Origin: Progne subis subis
Lineage: Eukaryota; Chordata; Aves; Passeriformes; Hirundinidae
DNA: 64,000 bases
Reading direction: 5' to 3'
Assembly (NCBI GenBank): GCA_022316685.1
Contig: JAKJHU010001324.1
Span: forward strand, 16,984 to 80,983
Under the pieces are notes generated by a model that saw only the letters and a program-made list of their open reading frames with translations, had not been told where the DNA came from and made no database searches. Below are positions 27,234-39,150 of this stretch, piece by piece (position 1 is the first letter of the stretch; each line of letters begins with the position of its first letter). Both the position numbers and the translations under genes were made by a program.

Positions 27234-30200
27234 AGTAAAAATGATTTAAAATCACTAGCTCAACTTGAAATGGCAGTCAAAAAAGCAAAGAGCATACTGA
27301 ACATCCACAAAGTTGCTGAGAAAAAAAAGAAGCTATAATTTTACCACTGTGTGAGAACTTTGGTGTGCTCACATCTTGGGTAATGCCTGTTCTCTGATCT
27401 TTGTATTTCAAGGACACGGTGGTCTTTGAGAAAATACAATGACTGGGAGCTAAAATGATCAAGGGATTGGTCAGTAGCCTGTTAAGAAAAGTACAAAATT
27501 ACATCTTTTCCATTTCTACAAGAAAAGGCTGAGGAGGTTATAACAGAATATTACAGAATCATGAAGCTGTTGAATCACTGAATGCAGCCTTTCATTAAAT
27601 GCTGCAATGACAGAACTAATTTTAAAGCCCAGTAAAGAAAGTGGCTTTCCTACATAGGCAGAAAGGTTGTCAGAAGGCTCTAGGGGAAGACAGTTTATTG
27701 ACAAATTCAGAAAAGAGACCAGGCAAATCTGTAGGAAAACAGAGATGTAAATGATCTGCAAAAGAGAAGGCCAAGGTGCACCTTGTAACATCCCTAATAC
27801 AACAACACTAAATGCTGGGCAACATGATGGACTGCAGAAACTGGACAGGGACTCAGGTGTTCCTGTTGCTACAGGTGTTAACAGAATAATAGGTTAGGAA
27901 AACTATCCACCAGGCCCATTAGGAAATGTCTTATTCTGTTAGAAAATAATTGATAATTTCAAAATCCACCACTATTTTGTTGACAAAACTGCAATTTTTT
28001 CCCGTTCATTTTGTAAAAATAACACTTTTTAACATATCACATTCTGGAAAATAGCATCACACTCACTGTGCAGATTTCCTCACTAGCACTGAACAATAAA
28101 TAATAGCCTATATTATCTATACATATACTACCGTGAATTTGTATGGTTGTCTAGATTTAGGCTCAAACTGCTTACAAAAGCCTATTTTTCTTAATGAAGT
28201 CACCTATGAAGTCCATCAAAGTCAGATGTTGTGTAGGAGAGGCTATCTATAGCTTGTAGGCTTTACTTAACATTTAGAAATTCCCCAATATTACATATGA
28301 TACTTGTACTTCAATCCTTGTCTATGAGTTTGGATGGTGTGTAGCTCGCATTGAACTTTCCCACGGCACCTTATTCAATACCTTCAACTACTAAAAGTGC
28401 AATTGGATATTTTGTGAGGTCCCAACTCTCTTTTGTTTAAGAGAAATTTTGTAAGATATGGCAACAAGGGACAAACAATATCACCAACAATGCCTCACAC
28501 GTTCGCAATACTGGAGAGGAAAAAGAATTCACCCAACACAGAAATAAAAAAACCTTGACCCTTTAGCAACCAAGTGATATGAATGTTGTTGATATTGTCC
28601 ACAGTTACATTTACCTATGTTTATATTCTCTGCCCTGTAGACAATGATTCCTTCAAGGAATACCATGGTTTTGGTGTTGATCTCACCAGCACACGGATTC
28701 CCACCCTGGAACTCAGCAGCTAACTTTAAATATGGGTCTGCTAATAATAACCAAATGTATATGACTCATTCAGTGTCATTTATTAAATACATTCATTATC
28801 CTTGCAATGGCAATAGGCTTGCTATCACCAAGGGATTAACCAAGGAACTGAAATGTTTTGGGATGGAGGAAGCCACAGCTTCCTCCTGTCAGACAGGGCT
28901 ACCAAAAGACTGGGTCACATTTATTGCAGAGTTCCATTTCACAGTATCTTTAAGTCAGGAAACCAGTGCAGCTACCTGAGGTAAGCATAGCTGAATGTCA
29001 GGTCATTCATTTGTTCTAGCTCTTCTGCCCCAGAAACAATGCTATTCACTGATGTCAAGCCACAAGAATTTTATAGTCTCCATTCAACAAAATTTTATTT
29101 ATCATTCCTCTTGTGATCCACATATGAAGGGTCAGATAAACTCCATACAAGAGATCAGTTTTGTCCTGCTTATCTATAAATATGTCCTAGACTGAGAAAT
29201 CCATATTTGGCAACATCTTTCAGTAATTTCCAATATACTGAACTTCATCATATTGCAGACAAGCAATATTACCCACTTCTACAGCTAAGTAAGAACAGAT
29301 GCATTGTTTTACATAATACCACAGACTGAATTGCTGAAGACCTCTGCTCTCTGGGTCACTAGACAGGCTGTGCCCTTTTCAAATCCATCAATATTAAGTT
29401 CCAAAACCCAGAAAAGCCCGAAGTGGCTAATGTTACAAAAACAAAATGCCAAGTAACACAGTAATGCCAACTCACAAAGTAAACAGGTAATTATCTCTAG
29501 TCACATCATGCAGAAAGAATTGTTGAAAAAAGCTGACGATACTCCAGAGGCTTATAGCTCTTTTGGCTAGTTACATGTATCATGTAAAAGAAAGGCAGTT
29601 CTAAAATCTGATCAGCTGCACCATTTCCAGCCAGTAGGTTCTGTCCAACAACCTAGGCTGCTTGCTTGACTTGCCATCAAGAAAATGTTCTCAACTTCTC
29701 ATTTAAACTTCCAAAATTTTAATTCAGTTATTCCAAATAGATCTTTAAATGCATGTAAGCTTTCATTACAGAAGGAAAAAAATCAACAGAAATATGACAT
29801 TTTAAGTGGAACACCACTGCTTAACTGTTCAGAGTCAAATAGTAAAAGAAATGTAATCTTATTCTCATTTGGCTGTCTCAGCCAAAGTTTCACTTACTGT
29901 GATTTCCTTACTTCCTTATTATTTCTTCTCTGGAATAAAAAGACACATCAACTGTCTCTAGTTGAATAGTCTGCACAGTCATATATCCCCTCTAGATTAT
30001 TCTCCAGAAGATTTATGATATAAAACTTTACTTCATAATCACACCATGAATTGGGGAATGAGTGGGAGACTTGAGCAGCATTAATATTACAGGTAATAAC
30101 CCTTCTGCAAGTCACTTTCTTGTTCTGTATAAATACCAACAATCTGCTCTTACTGCACTCATCATAACACTGGGATAAATTTTCCAAGGCGTATTGGAAA

Positions 30201-30873
30201 GAGGTTTGCCTACAGATCCTACCATCACACTAAACAGCAGCCATCCCCAGCCCAAGCAGCTTAAAAGCATAAGCACAGCCTGGGCTCACCTGCATCTGCT
30301 CAAAGTCAGCTGGGGTACCCATCATAGCACCACCAGTGGAGGTACCCTTTGATTGCTTTCTGATACTGATGCTGAAAAGAATATCATGCTTTTACCACAC
30401 ATATGCTTTTATACTGAACTGACTGTATCTTTTGGACAAAGAGGGAGTCTGATTTCAGGGCAGCAAGAGCAGACATTTCTCTGTCTTATCTTTATGCCTC
30501 TTCTGTACTTTCAATGGCCTCTGTGTGTTGGATGCCTGGTTTCTGATCCCCATAGGAACTTTATCCACGTGAAAAGTGGTAGAGGAAATCCTGGGATCAC
30601 TTTTTCTCAAACCTTTGCAAGAGAGGTGTCCATATTTTAAAACATTCCGGTCACTCAAGTCCCTGTGTTCTTGAGACCCATCTTCTCCTTCCCCTGAGAC
30701 ACTCCTGCTCCTCTTACACAGAGTGGGATCACTAAGTCAACAGATTCAGAAAGGAGAATTATGCTCTTCCTGTCTTCTGGCCTGAATACCTACCAGTGCT
30801 TCTGATTTAACTCTGATTTAATTTGCCCCTAAGCATTAATATTGTGGCAAGAATACAGTGTTGCTAGTCTCCC

Positions 30874-31392
30874 CTAGAGAAGGTGCTGACAGGAAGCTGC
30901 CGGCCCACAGGTATACACCCGCAGATTCAGGCAATAATGCACACAAAGTGAAGTCAAGCAGACCGTTTGGAAACTGGTCCTGCTCAGGCCCACCCTGAAG
31001 GTTTCTGGCTGGGCAGTGTGCATAGTGGGGGGGCTGGCCTCAGCTGCCACCTCCCCGGAGGCAGCCAGGAGCTGAGCTCGGCATGGGCAGCCAGCAGCTC
31101 TCTCCCATCCTCTTTTATCTCTGCACTCCGTTTTCCCTCTGCTTGGGACAGGGCCTGCCTGGCTTTGCTCCACACCACCAGAGAACAGCATGTACCCTCT
31201 CCAGCAGCCTTCAAGCGTCTCCCTGAGAGCCACCTCTGAGCTCAGGTCGTGTTCCCAAAGAGCAGGGTAGCAGAGGACTCCCGGTTTACAACCAGCAGAA
31301 CAGGTATTCTCGGATATCAGATTAGCGCTATAACTAAAGGCAACAGCAACAAAAGGGAGGCAGAAAGGTATTTTAGACAGAATACTCGGCAT
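30874..31392. other. GC-richer island of unknown function
   Basis: About 500 bp clearly richer in G and C than its surroundings, with a few scattered CpGs but not a dense CpG island. It does not resemble CR1. A 172-codon minus-strand frame spans it (30874-31392), starting with a hydrophobic stretch (MPSILSKIPFCLPFVAVAFS) and Cys-rich later, but I recognise no family. High GC lowers the stop-codon frequency, so the frame alone is weak evidence. It lies about 1.5 kb downstream of the PDE4D9-type first exon, inside the intron. It could be a regulatory element, an unrecognised old retroelement, or an alternative non-coding exon. Confidence 0.35.
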
Positions 31393-31481
31393 TCAAATTA
31401 GCCTGCAACTATCAGTTACAAGGATTTTTCTTTTTCTTTTAAACTATTTTTTTTTCCTTTGAGAATTAATGGAAGTAGTTA

Positions 31482-31507
31482 GCAACCGGGGTGGGGGGGG
31501 GGGGGGG
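31482..31507. repeat. G-rich run
   Basis: A GGGGTGGGGG-type run with a continuous block of about 17 G. It is near the GC-richer island and about 1.4 kb from the PDE4D9-type exon. Potential G-quadruplex former and a likely sequencing trouble spot. Confidence 0.85.
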
Positions 31508-32857
31508 AGGAAAACGCAGACTTAATCGGAGGTACTGATTTATTTGCACAGTTGTACGTAATAGCTAAGGTATGTATGTTTTAGCTCACTTCCTTGGAGA
31601 CACCCTGCAGAGTGTAGCACACTAGCAATATTTAGTTTATCAACATGGTACTGCATTTTAATAAAGACATAGAGACGTTACTTACTGCATTTATTTCAGC
31701 AGAACTCTGCCTTAGCACTTTCTGAGAGCAGCTAGGACTACTCTTTAGGTTGAGTAGTGTACTTGTTTTGTTTTCTTTTACTACAAAATGGTTTCAGTAA
31801 AAAATAACTGGAAGAAATTACTAACTGCTTTAATAGTAATACTGACATGGCTTTAACTCAGAGCCAAAACTATTTGAAACATAAAGGTTTTATAAGGCTA
31901 ATATTCAATTAACTGGATGTCTTTCCTCACAAAGAACTGTATTTAATTACTACTCTATCTTTCAGTAACACATCAGCCACTTATATATTAAAATATTTAT
32001 ACCAAAAAGCTGTTTTTTCTTTATTTTAAAATACATTTTTATACATGCAAAATATAGATCTGAACAATTAGTCTACCACGTGTTTATTAAATTTACAGTG
32101 GTTTTATTACGAGAGAAAAATAAATTGTGGGACACATTAAGAGAGTAAATGGAATTTATTTCTCATACTAAATAGAAAGATGTCCTGTCAGTGCCTATAA
32201 AGTTCTAAAAAGCATAAAGTGATTCTTAAAAAGCAAAAAGAAAATAAATATTCAAAAGAAAAAGCTTTGCTGATTAATAACTGTAAAAATCTGCAAGAAA
32301 ACCAGATTAATATTACAGACCACTTCTACTCCTCTAAGGCTCAGAGTGCAGCACAACACAGCACCGTTCTACACATGCTGCAACAAAGTCTGCTGCTTCC
32401 CAGGACACATCTCTACCACTCAGTCTATTTATGTAGCAAAATTACATATAAGCATCCCAAAATAGCTCACACAAATTATAACTTCATTTTACTCTCCAGC
32501 CTCCACAAATGCATGTTTTTTGTTATGATTTCTCCTACTGAAGTAAGTCTACTGAAGATTTTTAGAAGTTATCTAACTGTAAGGAATGAACCTGACTGCT
32601 GAATGGGTAAAATCTATGTAATGTGTTACAAAAAGTAGGAAAAGGGTTCTCTTTTTAAAAACCATATACACTGTATTTTACAACAAAAAGCTACAAAATT
32701 TTGCTTCTTACTAATAATTGTGCAACTCAACAGCTGAACATCTTCAATAACCATGCAAAATCTATCAAATAAAAATTAATGCCTGTGACTTTCTTGGGAC
32801 ATATCTCTGTGTCATAATAGGAAGGAGAGCCTGAAAGAAACAAACGAACCACATTAC

Positions 32858-32922
32858 CACATTGCGTCGGCAGTCCTTAAGGAGCTGGTAGATCGGGATC
32901 TTGGCTTCATAACAATGCTCAT
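32858..32922 (-). CDS. PDE4D: PDE4D9-type isoform-specific first coding exon
   Basis: Alternative first coding exon of a long PDE4D isoform. On the minus strand the ATG has A at -3 and opens 21 codons plus two bases, then a donor gtaatg. The translation is MSIVMKPRSRSTSSLRTAD followed by AM and the first two bases of a Cys codon. As I recall it, human PDE4D9 begins MSIIMKPRSRSTSSLRTAE then AVC, which gives near identity with conservative changes. Splicing to the shared exon at 6661 supplies T, completing TGT (Cys) and continuing FDVDNG, as in the known isoform. Isoform-specific N-termini of PDE4D direct the enzyme to different partners and locations; the basic, Ser-rich stretch here fits such a targeting segment. 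The 5' UTR runs to higher coordinates but its extent cannot be read from the sequence. Confidence 0.95.
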
Positions 32923-33299
32923 TTTGAAAAATTCCTTCAGTATTACTAGCAGTCAGACATCAGTTTTCCTTAAAATCTCATTCTCAAAATACTCCATTTC
33001 AATGTATTTTTTTAAATCCTCTGCTTTTTAGCACCCTCCAAATCCCTCTTCTGTAAAAATCCAGGCTGTGGAGGAAGAATTCTAATGTGCTGCTACTCCT
33101 TCCTTTTTCATGCTGAGTTTACTCTAGCACTGTGCTGTTCGGAAATGACAGTGCTTTTCTCTTCTGTCTTGTTCCCTGGGAGGAACTAGTCTATTTTGAA
33201 CCTATTCTCCCTTCAGGTCACATGAGAATGAAGGCAGCTGAAAAGAGTCCCTATCTCTTTCTTGCAGTTTGATAACAACAGGTTTAAAGGTCAATAACA

Positions 33300-33302
<3 letters not shown>
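32923..33302 (-). promoter_or_regulatory. PDE4D: 5' flank / 5' UTR of the PDE4D9-type first exon (extent uncertain)
   Basis: By position this stretch must hold the 5' UTR and perhaps the proximal promoter of the D9-type transcript, or an upstream non-coding exon's splice acceptor. I see no CpG island, no clear TATA box at a plausible distance and no consensus CRE. It is bounded on its upstream side by a T50 tract (minus-strand sense). The assignment is inference from position only. Confidence 0.25.

Positions 33303-33352
<50 letters not shown>
33303..33352. repeat. A50 homopolymer (T50 on the PDE4D sense strand)
   Basis: Fifty consecutive A with no interruption, the longest homopolymer in the window. 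It ends about 380 bp upstream of the PDE4D9-type start codon. The length may be inexact because of sequencing slippage. I see no recognisable retroposon body next to it. Confidence 0.92.
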
Positions 33353-33353
<1 letters not shown>

Positions 33354-35839
33354 CAGAATTACTTCTGGATAATAAATGAAAGGAAAGGATGAATGTAAGT
33401 TACAGTAGCATTTCTGAATTTGCAGAGAAATTCCACTTACAGACATGTTAGATAAATTACTCTCTGTGGAGTAAAGAAAGGAACAAAGATTTTTTTCATT
33501 ACAAATCACTAAAACCCTCGCCCAGAAATGTAATTCTTCCCTTTCTCATTCTCCTAACACTTGCTTATATACTGTGAATAAGTGCTATTGTCTAACTTCA
33601 CAAACCAGAAAGTATTCCCTGTCTGAAAGACATTCAGAACACAGTGGGGAAGTTAAGTAAAAATTAAATTCCTTATTGACTGTTAAAGTCAAACACACTT
33701 ACAGATAGCAATTGTTATTAATCACTGAAGGACAAAATACCTTAATTGAAGAACTATAACATGACATCCTTTCTGCTGTACTGCCTATATCTTTTCCTGT
33801 TACAATAATTACATTAACAGTTTATGCTTTACAAAAAAACCCATTGCATTTATAATTTCTAGACAAAAAATTATCATAAAAGGTTTGAGAATAAATTCTT
33901 ATGTTGACATATTTTTCAATTTCAGCATTAAAAGAGGTGGAAATGCAGAAAAAAACCATAGGGGTTATATTGTTGAATTTATAAATTTTTGAAAATACTC
34001 TGGACTGTTTTAGAGTTTATTCTAAACTGAAGGAACAATTTTGTTGCTAAACAAGTGTTTACGTGCTTAATAGCCATTCCTTTACAGTCTCTCTAAGTGT
34101 TGCAGTACATTATTTTGAGTGGTAGTGCCTCTAGGTTAATAGCAAAAACAAGAACTGAAGATTGCATGTATAAAATTTATATAGACTTGGCAAATAGAAG
34201 AAAGATATGATAAATAGATTATGCATCAAAAGATCAAAAAATTAATCAAATTGGAATGAGTGTAAGGCTCTCAACAATCTTTGCACTTTATTTTATAACA
34301 GTACCATAAAATGCATTACCAGCTGCACTGTATATCACCAGGAAAGATCCTAACTGCCCTGGAGGCTTTTGCCAGTGATCTGCATACGAAGTGTTCCACA
34401 ATAGCAGAAGGAATGTTAATAATGTGTCTTGCTCTGCACTCTGTTCTTCATGTTTTCCATGTTTACTGGGACTTATCTCCCGAATATCACTCAGTGATTT
34501 GCAAAGGACCTTTTGTAGGGAGTCCTATGGAATCATGAAAGTTAGCTTCAACCAACGGAAAAGGCATCTGTGGTAAATTTAGCTCCAAGGGTCCTACAGT
34601 CATAGGACCTTTGGTAACAGTTGGGTCTGTCACTGTGCAGATCACACATCTGTAGAAGTGCACATAAATCAGGCACCATGTTGTGAAGTTTTTATTCCTT
34701 TAAACAGATGGAATAGGTCATGGAAAAAAGAAGTCAGGTAAAATAGAGATCCTTGACTGTTATAGAATACCTGGCCATTTTAAAGCTGCGGTGTTTTTTT
34801 AAACTTTTTCTTGATTATTTATTATTTATAAATATAATCATTAATCCAATTTTATGTAAGAAAAAATTAGGCAAAACAGATCTTTTGACTAAGTTTTCTG
34901 CAATATCATGATGAAATGGAATATTCAAAGAGTATTTCTGCTTTGTCACAAAGTAAATATCTCAGGATGGTCTGATTTCAACAGTGTATCAGACAAGATG
35001 CTGTCTCTTACATGTAGTTACTAGAAATATAACCAGAAATATTTAGGCATATTTAGATACTAAGCACTACTATACAATATAAATACACTCTAGTTGCAGG
35101 TACTCAAATATTTGAGTCACTGTTTTTCAATGGCAATTCAGAAAAAAGTTCTCATTTGGTCACAGTTCTCCATCTCATTAACCAAATACCAACACCCACT
35201 GTGAACCTGCTTTCTTTGTTAGTCTTCATCCTCAGATCTTTAGAAATAAACTGTTCTCCAAGTACCTGCTAACTTCAACTATTATGAAATATATATTAAC
35301 CAACCATGCTTCAAGCAGCCAAATCAGAGACTGTCTTCAGGGAGTAACTTTAAAATCATAGGCTTCCCACAAAAAAAAGGAGTCTACCAGGAGGAAGTAG
35401 AGCTTACAGTCCTCTAGGGAATGTTTGTTTTATCTGAAATTCATCAGTTGACTTTGTCAAAGTTAAACAAAGGAGTCTCTTAATATTTGTTAAGAGAAAG
35501 GCCAACTTTTTTCTAGAGAGGTTTCTAGAGAACCGATTAGAATAATTTTGGCAGTCAATGATAGCTTATAATTCATACATAAAATCTGTCGTGCTACAGT
35601 TAACATCAAGGGCAGATTTGCCTAAGTTTTACTTAAAGATAGGAACATGCTAGTCCACTGTGCTCATAGAAGATGGTGCAGCATTTATTTTTGTATTTGG
35701 CACGGGGTCATATAATAAAAACTGTCAATTTGTCATAATTTGAGGAATTAAGAGAAAAAACAATGAAGGAAAATTAAGATAATACATTGAGAAATGGTCA
35801 ATGGTTAAATTGGTGGTTTGTGCATGTAATCCTGTAATT

Positions 35840-35893
35840 AAAAAAAAACAAACACACACACACACACAAACCAAAAACAAAACCAAAAAACCC
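35840..35893. repeat. A-rich plus (CA)n simple repeat
   Basis: An A run, then about nine CA units, then CCAAAA-type units. Confidence 0.87.
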
Positions 35894-38064
35894 TAACAAC
35901 CCCCTATTTTTTTCATTTTTTGAATACTTTTATTTTTTACAGTCTTTTTTTAAGCTTAAGGAAAAAAGATGCAGAAACCATTAAATTAAAAGTGTGGTGG
36001 ATTCTGCTCACTTTGAGCACACCTAACATCTTAGTTACTTATCTTCAAATAAGTAACTAATTGAATTAAATCAGTGCTCCAGTGCAAAGAATTGAATATT
36101 AAAATGAATTGCCAAAAGCGTGGCTGAGGGAATGAGGTACAGGACTGACTGTTCTGTTCCATGCTTGGGAACATCTGTGTCTTGAGGTTATGGAAAACTT
36201 GCTTAAACATCCCAAGTTTTGTCTTCCTAGTTTGTAAAACAGGGAAAACCCACCTAATGCTGCTTGAAAAGCACTTGACATCCAGTGATGAAAAAAGCCC
36301 CAGTGGTAGGTGCCAGGTTATTATTGCTGCTCTGTGCAAGCTGAAGAAATGGATTCACAACCTCAAGTCTTCAGACATTAATAATGACTGGGCTCTTAAG
36401 AGTGTCATTTGGAATACACACAGCCAAATGAAAGGTATAAAACAATCTGCTGCCTTTTGATATGCAATCTTAGTTTCACTCTAGGTCTTTTTTCAACTTA
36501 GATAACAAAGATATCTTTAAAAACTTAGAGCTGGGCTTATTCACTCAGGACTATCCCTGTTATTTCTTAGTTACTGTTGCATCTGGTCTTGCTCACAGTA
36601 TCTTTGCTTTCTTCTTATATACTTTCCAGTTTACACATTTATATGAAACATAGTTTTTAATAAATAAAGAATATGCATTTCAACTTGAAATCAACCTTTC
36701 CAGTCTGCTGGAGCGCACATTCTATTGTAGGAAACTTTTTTTTTTTTTTTTTCCCCACAAACTAAGCACCGCACCAGTTAGTTTAGTGAAACTCCTAAGT
36801 TGCACCGTTCATTCTAGTTCATCCACAGAACTAGATTATCCTCTTATTGTCCTGTACTGCACAACAAGCTGAAGGACAGAAAAGATTAACAAAATGTTCT
36901 TATATTATCTGCGTGAGTGAGTCTGAGAACTAGTAATGCAGGTGTAGGTTCAGGAGATGTATCTTAAAAAAAAAAATTATTAAGTCAGAGAATTGGAGGA
37001 ACAAATTTTTTGACCCAGCTGCATTTTTTGCCACTGCTTAACATAGCAAGTGATTTTAGAAACATTTTTTATAGAGTTAGAAATTCATGAAACTAAACTT
37101 TGCTATTCATGTCTAGGTAAGAGCATATTCCCTTTTGACTGGAGTTCTTCAGCAAAGAGGAAAAAGTTAAACATAACTGCATAAGACAACTAAAAAAGAG
37201 TAATGATAACTAGAAGGTAGAATTCATTAGAATGAAAAAAAGCAAACCAAAGGGCACAGCAGAAACGTGATGTATGTCACTGGTGTTTCCTCTCTGTATC
37301 CACTTACATCTAGCTGCCTGGAATGAGCTACCCAATTTATAAATAAATATGGTTTATTAGCTCAGTGCTTGCAGTGTAAACACAGTCACTGTGTGCTCTA
37401 CAAAGGCCTTACACAGAATCAAATGTGCAAAACTCCTCATGAACCACGTGGCAGAGAGGGTCTTCTGTAAGAGTACTCAGTTCTAGTATGATGCCTTGTC
37501 CGAAGCTGCTCAGTCCCAGTTTTCTTTGAAGCTGCCACGTGCTGCCGCATGAGCTGTACCATGAGCAGTAAGGAGGTATGTGTCACAGAGAGGCCTTACA
37601 GTGCCTTCCTCCCTTACAAAGCAAAATCTTGATAGATGTCAGGCTGAAAATGTGTCCTTCTGCCTTTAATCCTGCCTACTCTTAATTTGATTTAATTAGT
37701 TATGCAATCAGAGGGTAACAGCCTCAGTACTGACTATTGCTGGTCCATACAGATTCCACTGCAGAAATAGAAATAGAACCTGTGCAAATCTTCATTGCTA
37801 AAAATTCAAAAAGAAAATAAATAGACCTAATTTTTAGGAGTAGGAGAATATTTTTTAAAAAATATATAAACATTACATTCCAGGCAATCAGTGCCATCAG
37901 CTATGCTGTGGTCTATGGTTACACCTGTCATTAAGGTTGGAATAAATTATGTCTGCTAATGTTGCATTAAAATTGTATACCAGTAAATAGCCTAAAATTA
38001 AATACTACCCTATTGGAAGACTTTGGACTTCAGCTGAGCTAAGACTGCCTAGCGTGTCAGGCTG

Positions 38065-38093
38065 GTTTTTTTGGTTGGTTTTTTTTTTTGTTT

Positions 38094-38123
<30 letters not shown>
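38065..38123. repeat. T-rich tract
   Basis: TTGGTT and TTTG units flowing into a run of about 27 T. First of three T-rich tracts in 900 bp. Confidence 0.88.
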
Positions 38124-38126
<3 letters not shown>

Positions 38127-38488
38127 AACTAAAAAAATTCCCCAGATTCAGCCATGGGTATATCTCTCTATATATGTGAACACATAAACATATAAAAACA
38201 CAGGTTTCATTATGCGAACACAGTCTTTTTGTCAGATCTAAATGGCCTTGCTGCAGTCATACAGCAGTCATTACAAGGTTAAAGGAAAAATCTATCAATG
38301 TTTCCATCAGACTTTCTGTTTTTGAAATATTTGCTCCACACAAACTCAGACTACAATTTCTTAGCTAAATAGTTGCTCAAAAATAAACATTGACAGCTCA
38401 TTCTAAACTCAGTAGGGAGTTAAGCAGTAACTATGGTTTCCGAGAGTAATATGCCAGCTTTTCAAGGCTAAAAAAAAAGGAGACTAAC

Positions 38489-38490
38489 TT

Positions 38491-38522
<32 letters not shown>

Positions 38523-38529
38523 TTTTTTT
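38489..38529. repeat. T-rich tract
   Basis: Forty-one bases of T with a single C interruption. Second of the three clustered T tracts. Confidence 0.88.
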
Positions 38530-38887
38530 CCCTGATGAAGCAATGGCTCCTAGGAAAAGTAAGAGAGAGTTGTATTCCTTTTACAAAAATTTCATAATTA
38601 GGGTTGGTCCTGGAAAAAGTTACTTTGAGTGTCAGGCTTACTATCTGAGAATTATTATATTTTGTAAGACATGCCCTCTTTCATCATCATCTTGTTCAGA
38701 AAAATGGGGTAGTGTGAGATTAACAAGAGAAGGTTGGAAGACTCTTTGGAATACCACCATTCCAGGACTATGTATGTATTTCAAGAGTGCACACAGACCA
38801 CTGCTTCAAGCAAACAAAACTTGTATGTACTACCTGAAAATTTGTACCTAAATTTTAAGTATGTTAGCTGGTCTTATATAGTAAACC

Positions 38888-38942
38888 TTTTTTTTTTTTT
38901 TTCTTTTTTTTTTTCTTTTTCTTTTCTTTTTTTCTTTTTTCT
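38888..38942. repeat. T-rich tract with C interruptions
   Basis: Pyrimidine-only tract of about 55 bases with regularly spaced single C. Third of the cluster. Confidence 0.88.
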
Positions 38943-39104
38943 TCCCAATTCTGTCTGGTCTAAAACAGAAATCAAACATTTAGAGAAAGGCTGCACAGCA
39001 CAGGCACACAAACTCAAAAATGAATGTTTTCTGTAATATTTTGTCTTTTCTGAAAACAATCAATTTTTACTGTCAGAAAGTCAACCTGAAAGAAAATCTG
39101 AGGT

Positions 39105-39150
39105 GAGGTAGCCACATTAGTGAAACAGAGGTAACCACATTAGTGAAACA
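39105..39150. repeat. 23-bp tandem duplication
   Basis: Two adjacent copies of a 23-bp unit (39105-39127 and 39128-39150) beginning gaggta and ending cattagtgaaaca, with one mismatch (G versus A at the seventh base). A recent local duplication. Confidence 0.9.

Noticed and set aside
26766..27338. 190-codon plus-strand ORF, the longest in the window
   Set aside because: More than a third of it is the (CCAAA)n and A-rich repeat read as Lys/Pro/Asn/Gln/Thr; the first 80 codons show no family and no supporting splice structure.
28632..28979. 111-codon plus-strand ORF behind an acceptor-like ctctgccctgtag, considered as an exon of a membrane protein
   Set aside because: No convincing donor in frame and only vague, memory-based resemblance to ectodomain motifs; length is within chance expectation.
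38543..38851. 102-codon plus-strand ORF starting MAPRKSKRELYSFYKNF, considered as an exon between 36434 and 44803
   Set aside because: Using its best donor (gtaaga) and the 44803 acceptor creates a TAG stop at the join; only a weaker donor would work. The T-rich tract before it mimics a polypyrimidine tract.
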